A DNA stretch of 27,150 bases. Origin: JAAYZQ01 sp034428935 (GTDB lineage: Bacteria > Chloroflexota > Anaerolineae > JAAYZQ01). Positions 8,146-15,500 of the stretch are shown piece after piece. The translations under genes and the position numbers were made by a program. Numbering within the stretch: the stretch's first letter is position 1; every line of letters begins with the position of its first letter. Location: the NCBI GenBank assembly GCA_034428935.1, contig DAOUHB010000090.1:1-27150 (forward strand), read 5' to 3'. The notes under the pieces were generated by a model. The model ran no database searches and was not told the origin of the DNA. It worked only from the letters and a program-made list of their open reading frames with translations.

Positions 8146-8174
8146 TTGACAAAACGCCCACGGTGTGGTAGACT
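8146..8174 (+). promoter_or_regulatory. Sigma70 promoter for the SDR-thiI operon
   Basis: Perfect TTGACA (8146-8151), a 17-bp spacer and TAGACT (8169-8174). The predicted start near 8181 gives an untranslated leader of about 164 nt before the GTG start at 8345. Confidence 0.7.
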
Positions 8175-8180
8175 TGGGCT

Positions 8181-8344
8181 CGTGACGCTCGCAGAAACAG
8201 CCCGCTTATGATTGCGTTTCGACTTGACGTCCGTTTGCCGCAGGGTGCAGCCGGCATCCCCTGGGATCTGGCTCCCCGGGGTGCCTCGCCGATTCCCGCA
8301 CTCCTCTCCCTGAATCCACGCGCCCCAAAAGGTGGTGAGGGCCT
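8181..8344 (+). other. Structured 5' leader with a strong hairpin at 8253-8285
   Basis: This stretch between the promoter and the SDR gene has no supported gene. At 8253-8285 it can fold as a nested hairpin: GGCA/TGCC, then CCCC/GGGG (8258-8261 with 8278-8281), then GGGA/TCCC (8263-8266 with 8273-8276), closing a six-base loop. There is no U-run, so it is not a simple terminator. No known riboswitch class was recognised; the TPP riboswitch core was looked for because of thiI and not seen. Confidence 0.4.
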
Positions 8345-9337
8345 GTGATCAAGCCCGACGCTACGATCCTGGTCACCGGCGCCAACGGGTTCGTCGGCTC
8401 GCACCTGGTGGAGGCGCTGCTGGAAGCGGGCTACCGGGTGCGCTGCATGGTGCGGCGCACCAGCGACCTGTCCTTCATCCGCGCCCTTCCCGTGGAGTTG
8501 GCGTACGCCGAGGTGGGCAAGGGCATCGGCCTCCTGGAGGCCTGCCAGGACGTCGCGGCCGTGTGCCATTGCGCGGCCCTGACCCGGGCTCCCGACGAGG
8601 AGACCTTTTTCCGGGTGAATGCCCGGGGCAGCGAGGCCCTCGCCCGGGCGTCCCTGGAGGCCAGCCCCGGCCTGCGGCGCTTTCTCTTTGTCTCCAGCCA
8701 GGCGGCGGCAGGCCCGTCGCCGGCCGCCGGCCACTACCTGGACGAGGATTGCACGCCGCACCCCGTCACCTGGTACGGTGCGAGCAAGCTGGCTGCCGAG
8801 CAGGCCCTCCTGGCCATTCCCGGCCTGCCCCTCACCATCGTGCGGGCAGCGCCCGTCTTTGGCCCGCGGGATCGCGATTTCTTGTCCTACTTTTGCCTGG
8901 TAAACCGCCACCTCGACCTGCAACTGGGCAACGGCGACCGGGCCATGAGCCTCATTTATGTCCGGGACCTGGTCGACCTGATCCTCCTCGCCCTGGAAAA
9001 CGACCTGGCCGGGGGCCAGATCTACTTTGGCAGCGCCTGGTCGCACACCCACGCCGAGTTCTCGCGGGCCATCGCCCGGGCTCTGGGCACCCGCACGGTC
9101 CAGGTTCGCCTGCCCCTGGCCATCCTGCCGCCCATGGCCGCCTGGTCCAGGGTTCAGTGCCGGCTCACCGGCCGGCCCCCGCTTCTCAACGACCAGCGGG
9201 TGCGAGACCTCCGGGCCCCCTACTGGCTATGCTCGGGGGAAAAGGCCGCCCGCGAACTGGGTTTTGTCCCCCGCTGGGACCTGGTGACGGCGTCGCAGGA
9301 AACGGCGGGCTGGTACAGAGAGCAGGGTTGGCTGTAA
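8345..9337 (+). CDS. Extended short-chain dehydrogenase / NAD-dependent epimerase family
   Basis: A 330-residue extended SDR of the epimerase/3beta-HSD type. The Rossmann nucleotide-binding motif TGANGFVGSH (GxxGxxG, residues 11-20) and the catalytic YGASK (Tyr144, Lys148) with Ser117/118 are present. So is the mid-chain RAAPVFGPRD block typical of epimerase-like SDRs. The start is GTG at 8345, with GGTGAGG about 7 nt upstream. The stop overlaps the thiI ATG (TAATG), so translation of the two is coupled. The substrate is likely a nucleotide sugar, isoprenoid or sterol-like alcohol, but it cannot be specified. First gene of a five-gene plus-strand operon. Confidence 0.9.
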   Translation: MIKPDATILVTGANGFVGSHLVEALLEAGYRVRCMVRRTSDLSFIRALPVELAYAEVGKGIGLLEACQDVAAVCHCAALTRAPDEETFFRVNARGSEALARASLEASPGLRRFLFVSSQAAAGPSPAAGHYLDEDCTPHPVTWYGASKLAAEQALLAIPGLPLTIVRAAPVFGPRDRDFLSYFCLVNRHLDLQLGNGDRAMSLIYVRDLVDLILLALENDLAGGQIYFGSAWSHTHAEFSRAIARALGTRTVQVRLPLAILPPMAAWSRVQCRLTGRPPLLNDQRVRDLRAPYWLCSGEKAARELGFVPRWDLVTASQETAGWYREQGWL

Positions 9338-10500
9338 TGGGCCTGGTGTTGCTGCGCTACGGCGAGATCGGCCTTAAGGGCCAGAACCGCGCCTATTTCA
9401 CGCGCCGGCTGAGGCATAACGTGCGCCAGGCCCTGAAGGCCAACGGCATCGAGGGGCGGGTGTGGCAGGAAGGCCAGCGCCTCTACCTGGAGGTGGAGGA
9501 ACAGGACGCCGCCGTCGAGGCCGTGCAGCGCGTCGCCGGCCTCGTCTCGTTGAGCCCCGTGGCGGTGGTGCCACCGCGCCTGGAGGCCATCGCCGAAGAG
9601 GCGGTCTCCCTGGCGCGGCGAGAGGGCGTCGGAGAGCGCACCTTTCGTGTCACCGCCAACCGGGCCGACAAGTCGTTCCCCTTGATATCGCCCGAGATAG
9701 AGCGCCAGGTAGGCGCTGCCGTGGTGGAGGCCACCGGCGCCCGCGTTCGCCTGGCAGGCGCCGACGTCGAGATTGGGATCGAGGTGCAGCGCGGCCGCGC
9801 CCTGCTCTTCGGAGCCAAGATCCCGGGCCCCGGGGGCCTGCCCCTGGGCAGCCAGGGCAAGGTAGTGGCCCTGCTCTCCAGCGGCATCGACTCGCCCGTG
9901 GCCGCCTGGCTGATGATGAAGCGCGGCTGTGGGGTCGTCCCCGTGCACTTTGGTCTGGATCAGGCCCAGGCCGACCGCGTGCAGTCCATCGTCGACGCCC
10001 TCAACCGCCACGCCTACGGATACCCCCTCAAGCCCATCGTCCTGTCCCATTGGGAGGTCGTGGCGCCGGTGGTGGAGCGGCTGCGGGAACTGCGCCAGGA
10101 ACGCTGGGCCTGCATCATGTGCAAGCGCGCCATGCTGGCCCGCGCCGCGGCCATTGCCCAGGAGATCGGCGCTTCGGCCCTGGTGACGGGCGACTCTCTG
10201 GGCCAGGTTGCCAGCCAGACCTTGAGCAACCTGGAGGTCGTTTCCCATGGCATCTCCAAGCCGATCCTCAGGCCCCTCATCGGCATGGACAAGACCGAGA
10301 TCATGGACCTGGCGCGGCGCATCGGCACCTACGAGCCCTCGACGGCACGCCCCCACGAGCCCGACGGCCAGGACTATGCATGTCCCTTCCTGCCGTCGCG
10401 CCCGGTGACACAGGCGACCCTGGAAAAGCTCCTCGCCCTTGTGGCCGAGATGGAAGAGCCGCGAGGGGAGCACGTAGCCGTGGAGGAAGCCGATGTTTAG
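9337..10500 (+). CDS. thiI: tRNA 4-thiouridine synthetase ThiI
   Basis: A 387-residue ThiI, which adenylates tRNA U8 and transfers sulfur to make 4-thiouridine; in some bacteria it also serves thiamine thiazole synthesis. The N-terminal LLRYGEIGLKG motif, the THUMP domain (about 60-160), and the PP-loop SSGIDSP (181-187) are clear. The CIMCKR motif (Cys259, Cys262) and a late Cys349 in YACPF follow. The C-terminal rhodanese domain of E. coli ThiI is absent, as in Bacillus-type ThiI. The ATG at 9337 overlaps the SDR stop (TAATG). The 3' end overlaps the next gene by 8 nt. Confidence 0.95.
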   Translation: MGLVLLRYGEIGLKGQNRAYFTRRLRHNVRQALKANGIEGRVWQEGQRLYLEVEEQDAAVEAVQRVAGLVSLSPVAVVPPRLEAIAEEAVSLARREGVGERTFRVTANRADKSFPLISPEIERQVGAAVVEATGARVRLAGADVEIGIEVQRGRALLFGAKIPGPGGLPLGSQGKVVALLSSGIDSPVAAWLMMKRGCGVVPVHFGLDQAQADRVQSIVDALNRHAYGYPLKPIVLSHWEVVAPVVERLRELRQERWACIMCKRAMLARAAAIAQEIGASALVTGDSLGQVASQTLSNLEVVSHGISKPILRPLIGMDKTEIMDLARRIGTYEPSTARPHEPDGQDYACPFLPSRPVTQATLEKLLALVAEMEEPRGEHVAVEEADV

Positions 10501-11503
10501 CGGCCGCCGCCGCTGGGCCATGATGGGGCTGCTCGCCGCCGGCAACCTCGCCCTGTGGGTGGGCATCGCCTACGTCGTCGGCCTGTGCGCCAGCGATCAG
10601 GTGGACCTGGGGGTAGAGACCATGGTGCGCCACGCCCAGGCGACGGCCGTGTCGTCGTGGGCAGGCGCGACAGGCGACCGCATGGAACTCATCCAGGCCG
10701 CCGGGGCCGACCCGGCGACGTTGCCCCCGCGAGCCCACGAGCCGGAAGGCGAAAGCAGCATGGCGCTGGTCCAGGCCACGGACGGCGCTCCACCCGAGGT
10801 GAGCCCGGCGGCAACGCCCTCCGGCGCGGCGACCGACCTGCCGCCGAGCACGGGGGAGCCGTCCGGCCCCGTCGCTCCTTCAAACGCCGACGACGAGCCC
10901 GGGGAGCCTGCCCTGCCCACTGCCGGCAGCCCGGTGCCCGCCACGGAACAAGCGGACCTGGAGCCGGGGAGCAAGACCGGCCCCGCCGACCCGCCCATCG
11001 CAGCCAGGGCAGACCCGGTCGTTGCCGCCTCTCAGATCGTGAGCGTGCCCCTGCTGCTGGTCGATCCCGAGTTTCACAGCCTGGAAGGATTGAACGCAGA
11101 GATGGAGCAGTCGGCCCCGGGGCGCGCGGTGCAGATTCGCTACGAGGAAGAGGCACTGAACCGGGAGATGGAGACCCTGTGGGTCGAGAATCCGGCCCTG
11201 CCGTACCGTGACATCCAGGTGGATTTCCAGGACAACGGGTTGGGCATCAGCGGCAAGGTGTCCGTTCTGGGGTTGCAGGTGGACGCCTACCTGCAAGGCA
11301 CCCTCGTTGCGCGGGACTGCCGGCCCCAGCTCGAGGTGGAGAGTGTCTCCCTGGCGGGCATTACGACGCCGCGCTTTGTACGCGCCCGGGTGGTGACCAT
11401 GGCTGAGGAGGCCATGGCCTGGTATCCGGAGGACTATGCCCTGTGCCTGGAGCAGATCGTGCTGGAAGAAACGCGGGCGACGTTCTATGGACACCGCCGC
11501 TAA
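10493..11503 (+). CDS. Membrane-anchored protein with Pro/Ala-rich linker and LmeA/DUF2993-like C-terminal domain
   Basis: A 336-residue protein. A short basic N-terminus (FSGRRRW) is followed by one transmembrane segment (about 9-31), so most of the chain is probably outside the membrane. Residues about 75-180 are low-complexity, rich in Ala, Pro, Glu and Ser. The last 140 residues form a compact domain with alternating strands (YEEEALNREMETLW, then IQVDFQDNGLGISGKVSVLGL). This resembles LmeA/DUF2993 lipid-binding proteins of Gram-positive and Chloroflexota genomes, a pattern-level match only. The ATG overlaps the end of thiI by 8 nt, with GGAGG upstream. Function unknown; transport or binding of a lipid at the cell surface is one possibility. 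Confidence 0.75.
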   Translation: MFSGRRRWAMMGLLAAGNLALWVGIAYVVGLCASDQVDLGVETMVRHAQATAVSSWAGATGDRMELIQAAGADPATLPPRAHEPEGESSMALVQATDGAPPEVSPAATPSGAATDLPPSTGEPSGPVAPSNADDEPGEPALPTAGSPVPATEQADLEPGSKTGPADPPIAARADPVVAASQIVSVPLLLVDPEFHSLEGLNAEMEQSAPGRAVQIRYEEEALNREMETLWVENPALPYRDIQVDFQDNGLGISGKVSVLGLQVDAYLQGTLVARDCRPQLEVESVSLAGITTPRFVRARVVTMAEEAMAWYPEDYALCLEQIVLEETRATFYGHRR

Positions 11504-12479
11504 CCCCGCGCGCACCATGCGCGCCGTCCTCGTCGACAAGCAGGGCTTGCGCCTGGGGCGAGACTACCCGGTGCCCGAACCGGCGCCAGGCGAGGTGCGC
11601 ATCCGCACCCTGTTGGCCGGCTTCTGCAACACCGATCTGGAGATCCTGCGCGGCTATGCCGGCTTTCGAGGTGTGCCGGGCCACGAGTTTGTCGGCATCG
11701 TCGACGCTGTGGGTGGCGCCGGGGACACCCAGCTGCTTGGCCGGCGCGTGGTGGGCGAGATCAACATCGGCTGCGGCACCTGCGCCATGTGCCGCGCCGG
11801 GCGGGTGAGCCACTGCTTCGAGCGCACGGCGCTGGGCATCCGCGGCCGCGACGGCGCCCTGGCCGACTATTTCTGCCTGCCCCGCGCCAACCTCCATCCC
11901 GTGCCCGACGCCATTCCCGACGAGGCGGCCGTCTTTGTCGAGCCCCTGGCCGCTGCCTGCCGTATCCCGGAGCAGGTCCACCTGGGGCCATCGCAGCGGG
12001 TCGTCGTCCTGGGCGATGGCAAGCTGGGGCTCCTGGTGGCCCAGGTCCTGGCCCTCACCGGCTGCAGGCTGACGGTCGTCGGCCGCCACGCCTCCAAGCT
12101 GTCCATCCTGGCCCGCCGAGGCATCGAGACCCGCCTGGACGGACAGGGCGAGGGCGGCGAGGCCGACGTGGTCGTCGAGTGCACGGGCCAGCCAGGCGGC
12201 CTTGCCGCCGGCCGGCGAATGCTCCGGCCCGAGGGTACCCTGGTCCTCAAGAGCACCTACCACGGGCCGGTAGAGGTCGACTTCTCGGACATGGTCGTGG
12301 ACGAGATCCGGGTGGTGGGCTCGCGCTGCGGTCCCTTTGCCCCCGCGCTGCGCCTGTTGGTGCAGGGCCTGGTGGACGTCTCGTCCCTGGTCGAAGCCGA
12401 ATACCCCCTTGATCAGGCCCCCGCTGCCTTCGAGCACGCCGGGCGCAAAGGAGCCCTCAAGGTTCTCGTCCGCCCCTGA
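11487..12479 (+). CDS. Zinc-dependent medium-chain dehydrogenase (MDR family)
   Basis: A 330-residue alcohol/sugar dehydrogenase-like MDR. Catalytic zinc ligands are Cys47 (GFCNTD), His66-Glu67 (GHEF) and Glu152 (VEPLAAA). The structural zinc loop has four cysteines (96, 99, 102, 110). The nucleotide-binding turn is GDGKLG (176-181). The chosen ATG at 11487 overlaps the previous gene by 17 nt. A second ATG at 11517 (MRAVLV) matches the usual MDR start but has no ribosome site, so the start is uncertain by ten residues. It most resembles sorbitol/threonine-dehydrogenase-like members. Substrate unknown; its operon partner is an IorA-like protein. Confidence 0.9.
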   Translation: MDTAANPARTMRAVLVDKQGLRLGRDYPVPEPAPGEVRIRTLLAGFCNTDLEILRGYAGFRGVPGHEFVGIVDAVGGAGDTQLLGRRVVGEINIGCGTCAMCRAGRVSHCFERTALGIRGRDGALADYFCLPRANLHPVPDAIPDEAAVFVEPLAAACRIPEQVHLGPSQRVVVLGDGKLGLLVAQVLALTGCRLTVVGRHASKLSILARRGIETRLDGQGEGGEADVVVECTGQPGGLAAGRRMLRPEGTLVLKSTYHGPVEVDFSDMVVDEIRVVGSRCGPFAPALRLLVQGLVDVSSLVEAEYPLDQAPAAFEHAGRKGALKVLVRP

Positions 12480-12530
12480 CGGAGCCACGCAGAGAACGAA
12501 AGAAAAGAGCTCGACAACGGAGAACATCAT

Positions 12531-14192
12531 ATGACCTTGCGACAAAACGGCAGCCAGGCACTGGCATGGGGAGCATTCGAGGCGGGCGTGAGCCTGGTCA
12601 CGGGTTATCCGGGCTCGCCCAGCACGGAGGTGGTCGAGGCCATGGCGGCCCTGCAAGCCCAGGGGGTAGCCGGCGACGGGGTGCAGATCGACTGGGCGAG
12701 CAACGAGAAGTCGGCCTTTGACACCGCCCTGGGCGTCTCGCTGGCCGGCCAGCGCGCCCTGGTCTGCATGAAAAACGTCGGGCTGAACGTGGCCCTCGAC
12801 TCGCTCATGGTCGCCAACCTGGCCGGTGGCCCGGGGGGGCTGGTGGTGCTCGTCGGCGACGACCCCGGCGGCTGGGGCTCCCAGAACGAAGAGGACTCGC
12901 GCCCCCTGGCCGCCGCGGCCGAAGTCCCTCTCCTGGAGCCGGTCCGCGTCGAAGACCTGGCGCCGGCCATGGGCCAGGCATTCCTGCTTTCCGAGCAGTT
13001 CCAGGTGCCGGTGGTCGTGCGCCTCACGCTGTCCATGTTTCAGGCCACGCTGGAGAATGCGCCCCGCCCCTCTCCGCCGCTCCCGCCGCGCCCGCCCGCC
13101 TTTGACCGGAAGCCGGAACGCTGGAACGTGCTGCCCATTCGTGTGGTGGCGCTGCACCGCGAGTTGCAGGCAAGCCTGGAGAAGGTGCGGACAGTCTTTG
13201 AAGCATCACCCTTAAACCGGCTGGACCAGGTGGCGGGCGGAGGAAAGGGCATCGTGGCAGCGGGCGGCACCTATCAGAAGCTGCGGGAGTTGGGCCTGGG
13301 GATCCCGGGCGCCACCGAGCCGGCGCCGGATCAGTCGCCCCTGTCGGTCCTGGCCCTCGCCACGCTGCACCCGCTGCCCGAGGAACGCCTGCTGTCGTTC
13401 TTGAGGGAGCGGGACGAGATCCTCGTCGTCGAAGAGACGGCTCCCTTCCTCGAGGTCCAGATCCAGGCGCTGGCGCAGCGGGCAGGCCTGTCACTGCCCA
13501 TCCTGGGGCGTGCGAGCGGCCATCTGCCCCGGGCGGGCGAGCTGCAGGCGCCCGAGCTGCGGGCGGCGCTGGCCTCCTTCCTGCCCGGGCACCCCTGGCC
13601 GCCCGTGGACGAAGGCAAGAGGACCATGCCCAGCCGCCAGCCCCTGTGCGACGACTGCCCTTACACTCCCCTGCTGCGGGCACTGACGGCCGTCATGGAG
13701 CGTCATGGCGGCCGGGAGGCCTTTCTCGTCGCCGGCGAGACCGGCTGCATGGTCCGGGCGCAGTTGCCGCCCTGGCAGATCCTCGACGCCAAGTATGGCA
13801 TGGGGGGCAGCATTGCCCTGGCGGCGGGGCTGGTCCGCAGCGGGCTCCCGCAAAAGGTGGTGGCCCTGGCGGGCGATTCGGCCCTGCTGCACAGCGGCCT
13901 GGCCGGCCTCGTGGACGCGGCCCAGGCCGGCCTGCCCTTGCTGGTGGTGGTGCTGGACAATGGCACGACGGCCCTTTCGGGCGGCCAGCCACACCCGGCC
14001 TCGGGGCGCGACATTCAGGGGCGGCTTCGACCGCCCGTCGACCTGGCGGCCCTCGTAGCTGCCGCCGGCGCGCGGCCGGTACACGTCGTGGATCCGGAGG
14101 ACGGGGAGGCAACGGAGGCGGCCCTGGAGGCGGGGCTGGCAGCCGGCGGATTGGCAGCCGTCATCTCCCGGCGTCGCTGCCCCCGCTGGTAG
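12531..14192 (+). CDS. IorA-like TPP-dependent protein lacking the C-terminal ferredoxin domain
   Basis: A 553-residue homologue of indolepyruvate:ferredoxin oxidoreductase alpha subunit, a large TPP enzyme that oxidatively decarboxylates aryl pyruvates to acyl-CoA. The pyrimidine-side domain begins with VTGYPGSPSTEVVE (about 23-36). The PLCDDCPY segment (about 371) parallels the LCPGCPH of IorA. The TPP/metal site is GDSALLHSG with LDNGTTALSGGQPHP (about 446-489). The chain ends at VISRRRCPRW, where true IorA continues into two [4Fe-4S] clusters. No Cys-rich frame follows and no iorB is nearby, so electron transfer must differ or be lost. GGAGAA lies 6 nt before the ATG. Last gene of the SDR-thiI operon. 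Confidence 0.85.
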   Translation: MTLRQNGSQALAWGAFEAGVSLVTGYPGSPSTEVVEAMAALQAQGVAGDGVQIDWASNEKSAFDTALGVSLAGQRALVCMKNVGLNVALDSLMVANLAGGPGGLVVLVGDDPGGWGSQNEEDSRPLAAAAEVPLLEPVRVEDLAPAMGQAFLLSEQFQVPVVVRLTLSMFQATLENAPRPSPPLPPRPPAFDRKPERWNVLPIRVVALHRELQASLEKVRTVFEASPLNRLDQVAGGGKGIVAAGGTYQKLRELGLGIPGATEPAPDQSPLSVLALATLHPLPEERLLSFLRERDEILVVEETAPFLEVQIQALAQRAGLSLPILGRASGHLPRAGELQAPELRAALASFLPGHPWPPVDEGKRTMPSRQPLCDDCPYTPLLRALTAVMERHGGREAFLVAGETGCMVRAQLPPWQILDAKYGMGGSIALAAGLVRSGLPQKVVALAGDSALLHSGLAGLVDAAQAGLPLLVVVLDNGTTALSGGQPHPASGRDIQGRLRPPVDLAALVAAAGARPVHVVDPEDGEATEAALEAGLAAGGLAAVISRRRCPRW

Positions 14193-14238
14193 GCGCCGCG
14201 CCGGGCACAAGCCAGGGTCAAACCTTTCGCTTGCAGAG

Positions 14239-14267
14239 TTGACAACTCGCCATAAGAGTGCTATAAA
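14239..14267 (+). promoter_or_regulatory. Sigma70 promoter predicting a leaderless mRNA
   Basis: Perfect TTGACA (14239-14244), a 17-bp spacer and TATAAA (14262-14267). The regulator ATG at 14274 is only 7 nt past the -10 hexamer, where transcription should start, and no Shine-Dalgarno fits between. The mRNA is therefore probably leaderless. Confidence 0.75.
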
Positions 14268-14273
14268 TTCGGC

Positions 14274-14963
14274 ATGTACGCTTTGCTGATCGCGTCGAAC
14301 TCGGACGAGCGAGCCGTGCTCTCCCTGGCGCTCCAGAGGGCCGGCGTGGCGGTCACGACCGCGGCCGACCTGGAACGGGCCATGAACTCCTGGCAGGAGC
14401 GCCCGGCCGACCTGGTGCTGGCGGCGGTAGGCGGCGACAGCGCGGAGAACGTGCGGCGAATTCGTACCGAGACAGAAGTGTTGCTGGTGATGATTGTCGA
14501 GAACGCGACGGAGGAATTGCAGTACGATCTCCTGGAGAACGGCGCCGACCTGGTGGTTTGCCGGCCCTATAGCGCCCGCCTGCTCATCGCGCAATTGCGC
14601 GCCCTGCTGCGGCGCGCGGGCAGCGTTCCCCTTTCGAGCCTCTTCACCCTCAACATGGAAAACCTGACCCTCGATCCGGCAGCACGCACGGTTCAGGTCC
14701 GGGGCAGCCCGCCGCGGCGACTCACCCACCTGGAGTTCCGACTGCTCTACACCCTCATGATCCACCCCGGGCAGATCCTCTCGCCCGATCTCATCGTCGA
14801 GCGCGTTTGGGGCTACAGTGGCCACGGCGACAAGGACCTGGTGCGCGGGCTGGTCAGCCGCCTGCGGGCCAAGGTGGAGAGCGATCCGCGCAGCCCCCGC
14901 TACATCCTCACCCTGCCCGGTATCGGCTACTCGTTCGATCCGCAAGTGAGCGATGAAGAATAG
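14274..14963 (+). CDS. OmpR-type transcriptional regulator with degenerate receiver domain
   Basis: A 229-residue response-regulator-like protein. The C-terminal half (about 125-226) is a clear OmpR/PhoB winged helix: LTHLEFRLLYTLM, then VERVWGY, VRGLVSRLRAKVE and YILTLPGIGYSFDP. The N-terminal receiver fold is kept, but its phosphorylation residues are not. The phosphoacceptor position after PADLVL is Ala51, the acidic pair becomes ASNS (about 7-10), the switch Thr is missing in VMIVEN, and the KP motif is RP (CRPYS). It is therefore probably phosphorylation-independent. No histidine kinase is adjacent. The start codon is fixed by the promoter 7 nt upstream. Its targets are unknown. Confidence 0.9.
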   Translation: MYALLIASNSDERAVLSLALQRAGVAVTTAADLERAMNSWQERPADLVLAAVGGDSAENVRRIRTETEVLLVMIVENATEELQYDLLENGADLVVCRPYSARLLIAQLRALLRRAGSVPLSSLFTLNMENLTLDPAARTVQVRGSPPRRLTHLEFRLLYTLMIHPGQILSPDLIVERVWGYSGHGDKDLVRGLVSRLRAKVESDPRSPRYILTLPGIGYSFDPQVSDEE

Positions 14964-15097
14964 AAGAATTCTCACACTCGATCCAGTTTTGCGACATTAT
15001 TCGGACCCTTTTTATGCACGTTTTAGACGGCCGTGAGCTATAGTTGCTGTAATTCGATACCGCAACAACGAAAGGGACGTGTAAAGGAGTAAGTACG

Positions 15098-15310
15098 ATG
15101 GCGTTTGCCTACTGTCCAGACTGCGGGGCGAGGATCTACCTGGGGCGGAAGCCGTGGCTGGGCCAGCCGGCGATGTGCGACCAGTGTGAAGCAGATCTGG
15201 AAGTCATCCGCGTAAATCCCCCTGCTCTCGAATGGGTTGACAACGTTGAAGACGACGTCGTAGTGGAAGAAGAGGACTACCTGGTCGATTCGGATCTCAT
15301 CTCCGCATAG
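15098..15310 (+). CDS. LysW-like small zinc-ribbon protein
   Basis: A 70-residue acidic protein resembling LysW, the amino-group carrier of lysine/arginine synthesis in Thermus and relatives. The zinc-ribbon cysteines are paired (CPDCG at 6-10, CDQC at 27-30), followed by ADLEVIRVNPPALEW, close to the LysW ELEVVSLDPPELE block. In LysW the C-terminal EDWGE glutamate receives the substrate. Here that ending is replaced by EEEDYLVDSDLISA, so carrier function is doubtful. No lysX, lysZ or lysJ gene is nearby. AAAGGAG lies about 8 nt before the ATG. The 134-bp gap upstream shows no convincing promoter. It may be a carrier for another modification or a regulatory zinc-ribbon. Confidence 0.75.
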   Translation: MAFAYCPDCGARIYLGRKPWLGQPAMCDQCEADLEVIRVNPPALEWVDNVEDDVVVEEEDYLVDSDLISA

Positions 15311-15359
15311 CTTTCAACTTTCCACGGACAAGAGCACCGGGAAGGACCGCGGGCGCAGG

Positions 15360-15423
15360 CTGGCCGCGGCGTGCTTTGTCGCGCCGGCGGCCAGACGGGC
15401 CAGGCTCAAGGGCGCGCCTGGCC
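15360..15423. terminator. Two tandem GC-rich hairpins between convergent genes (possible terminator)
   Basis: CTGGCCGC (15360-15367) pairs with GCGGCCAG (15387-15394), extended inward by GGCG/CGCC with one bulged G. Directly after, GGCCAGG (15398-15404) pairs with CCTGGCC (15417-15423). The pair sits in the 190-bp gap between lysW-like (plus) and amylase (minus), where both transcripts must end. No T-run follows, so the terminator role is tentative. Nothing else is seen in the gap. Confidence 0.4.
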
Positions 15424-15500
15424 GGATTTGCGCGCCTACTCCCGCTCGGACGGCCTGAGGTTGTCACCCGCTTTCCGCACTCGGCCGACTCGGTGAGGGA

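Noticed and set aside
14180..14273. A frameshifted ferredoxin domain after the IorA-like gene
   Set aside because: No Cys-rich frame is present in the 81 nt before the next gene, whose promoter occupies part of this gap.
14964..15097. A promoter for the LysW-like gene
   Set aside because: Candidate hexamers (TATAGT at 15039, TGTAAT at 15048) lack a matching -35 at 16-18 bp, so none is listed.
15311..15325. A second copy of the IS end (a 12-bp match, GAAAGTTGAAAG in reverse, to 26990-27005)
   Set aside because: Only 12 bp match, no iteron period or transposase remnant follows, and low-complexity A/G words recur by chance.
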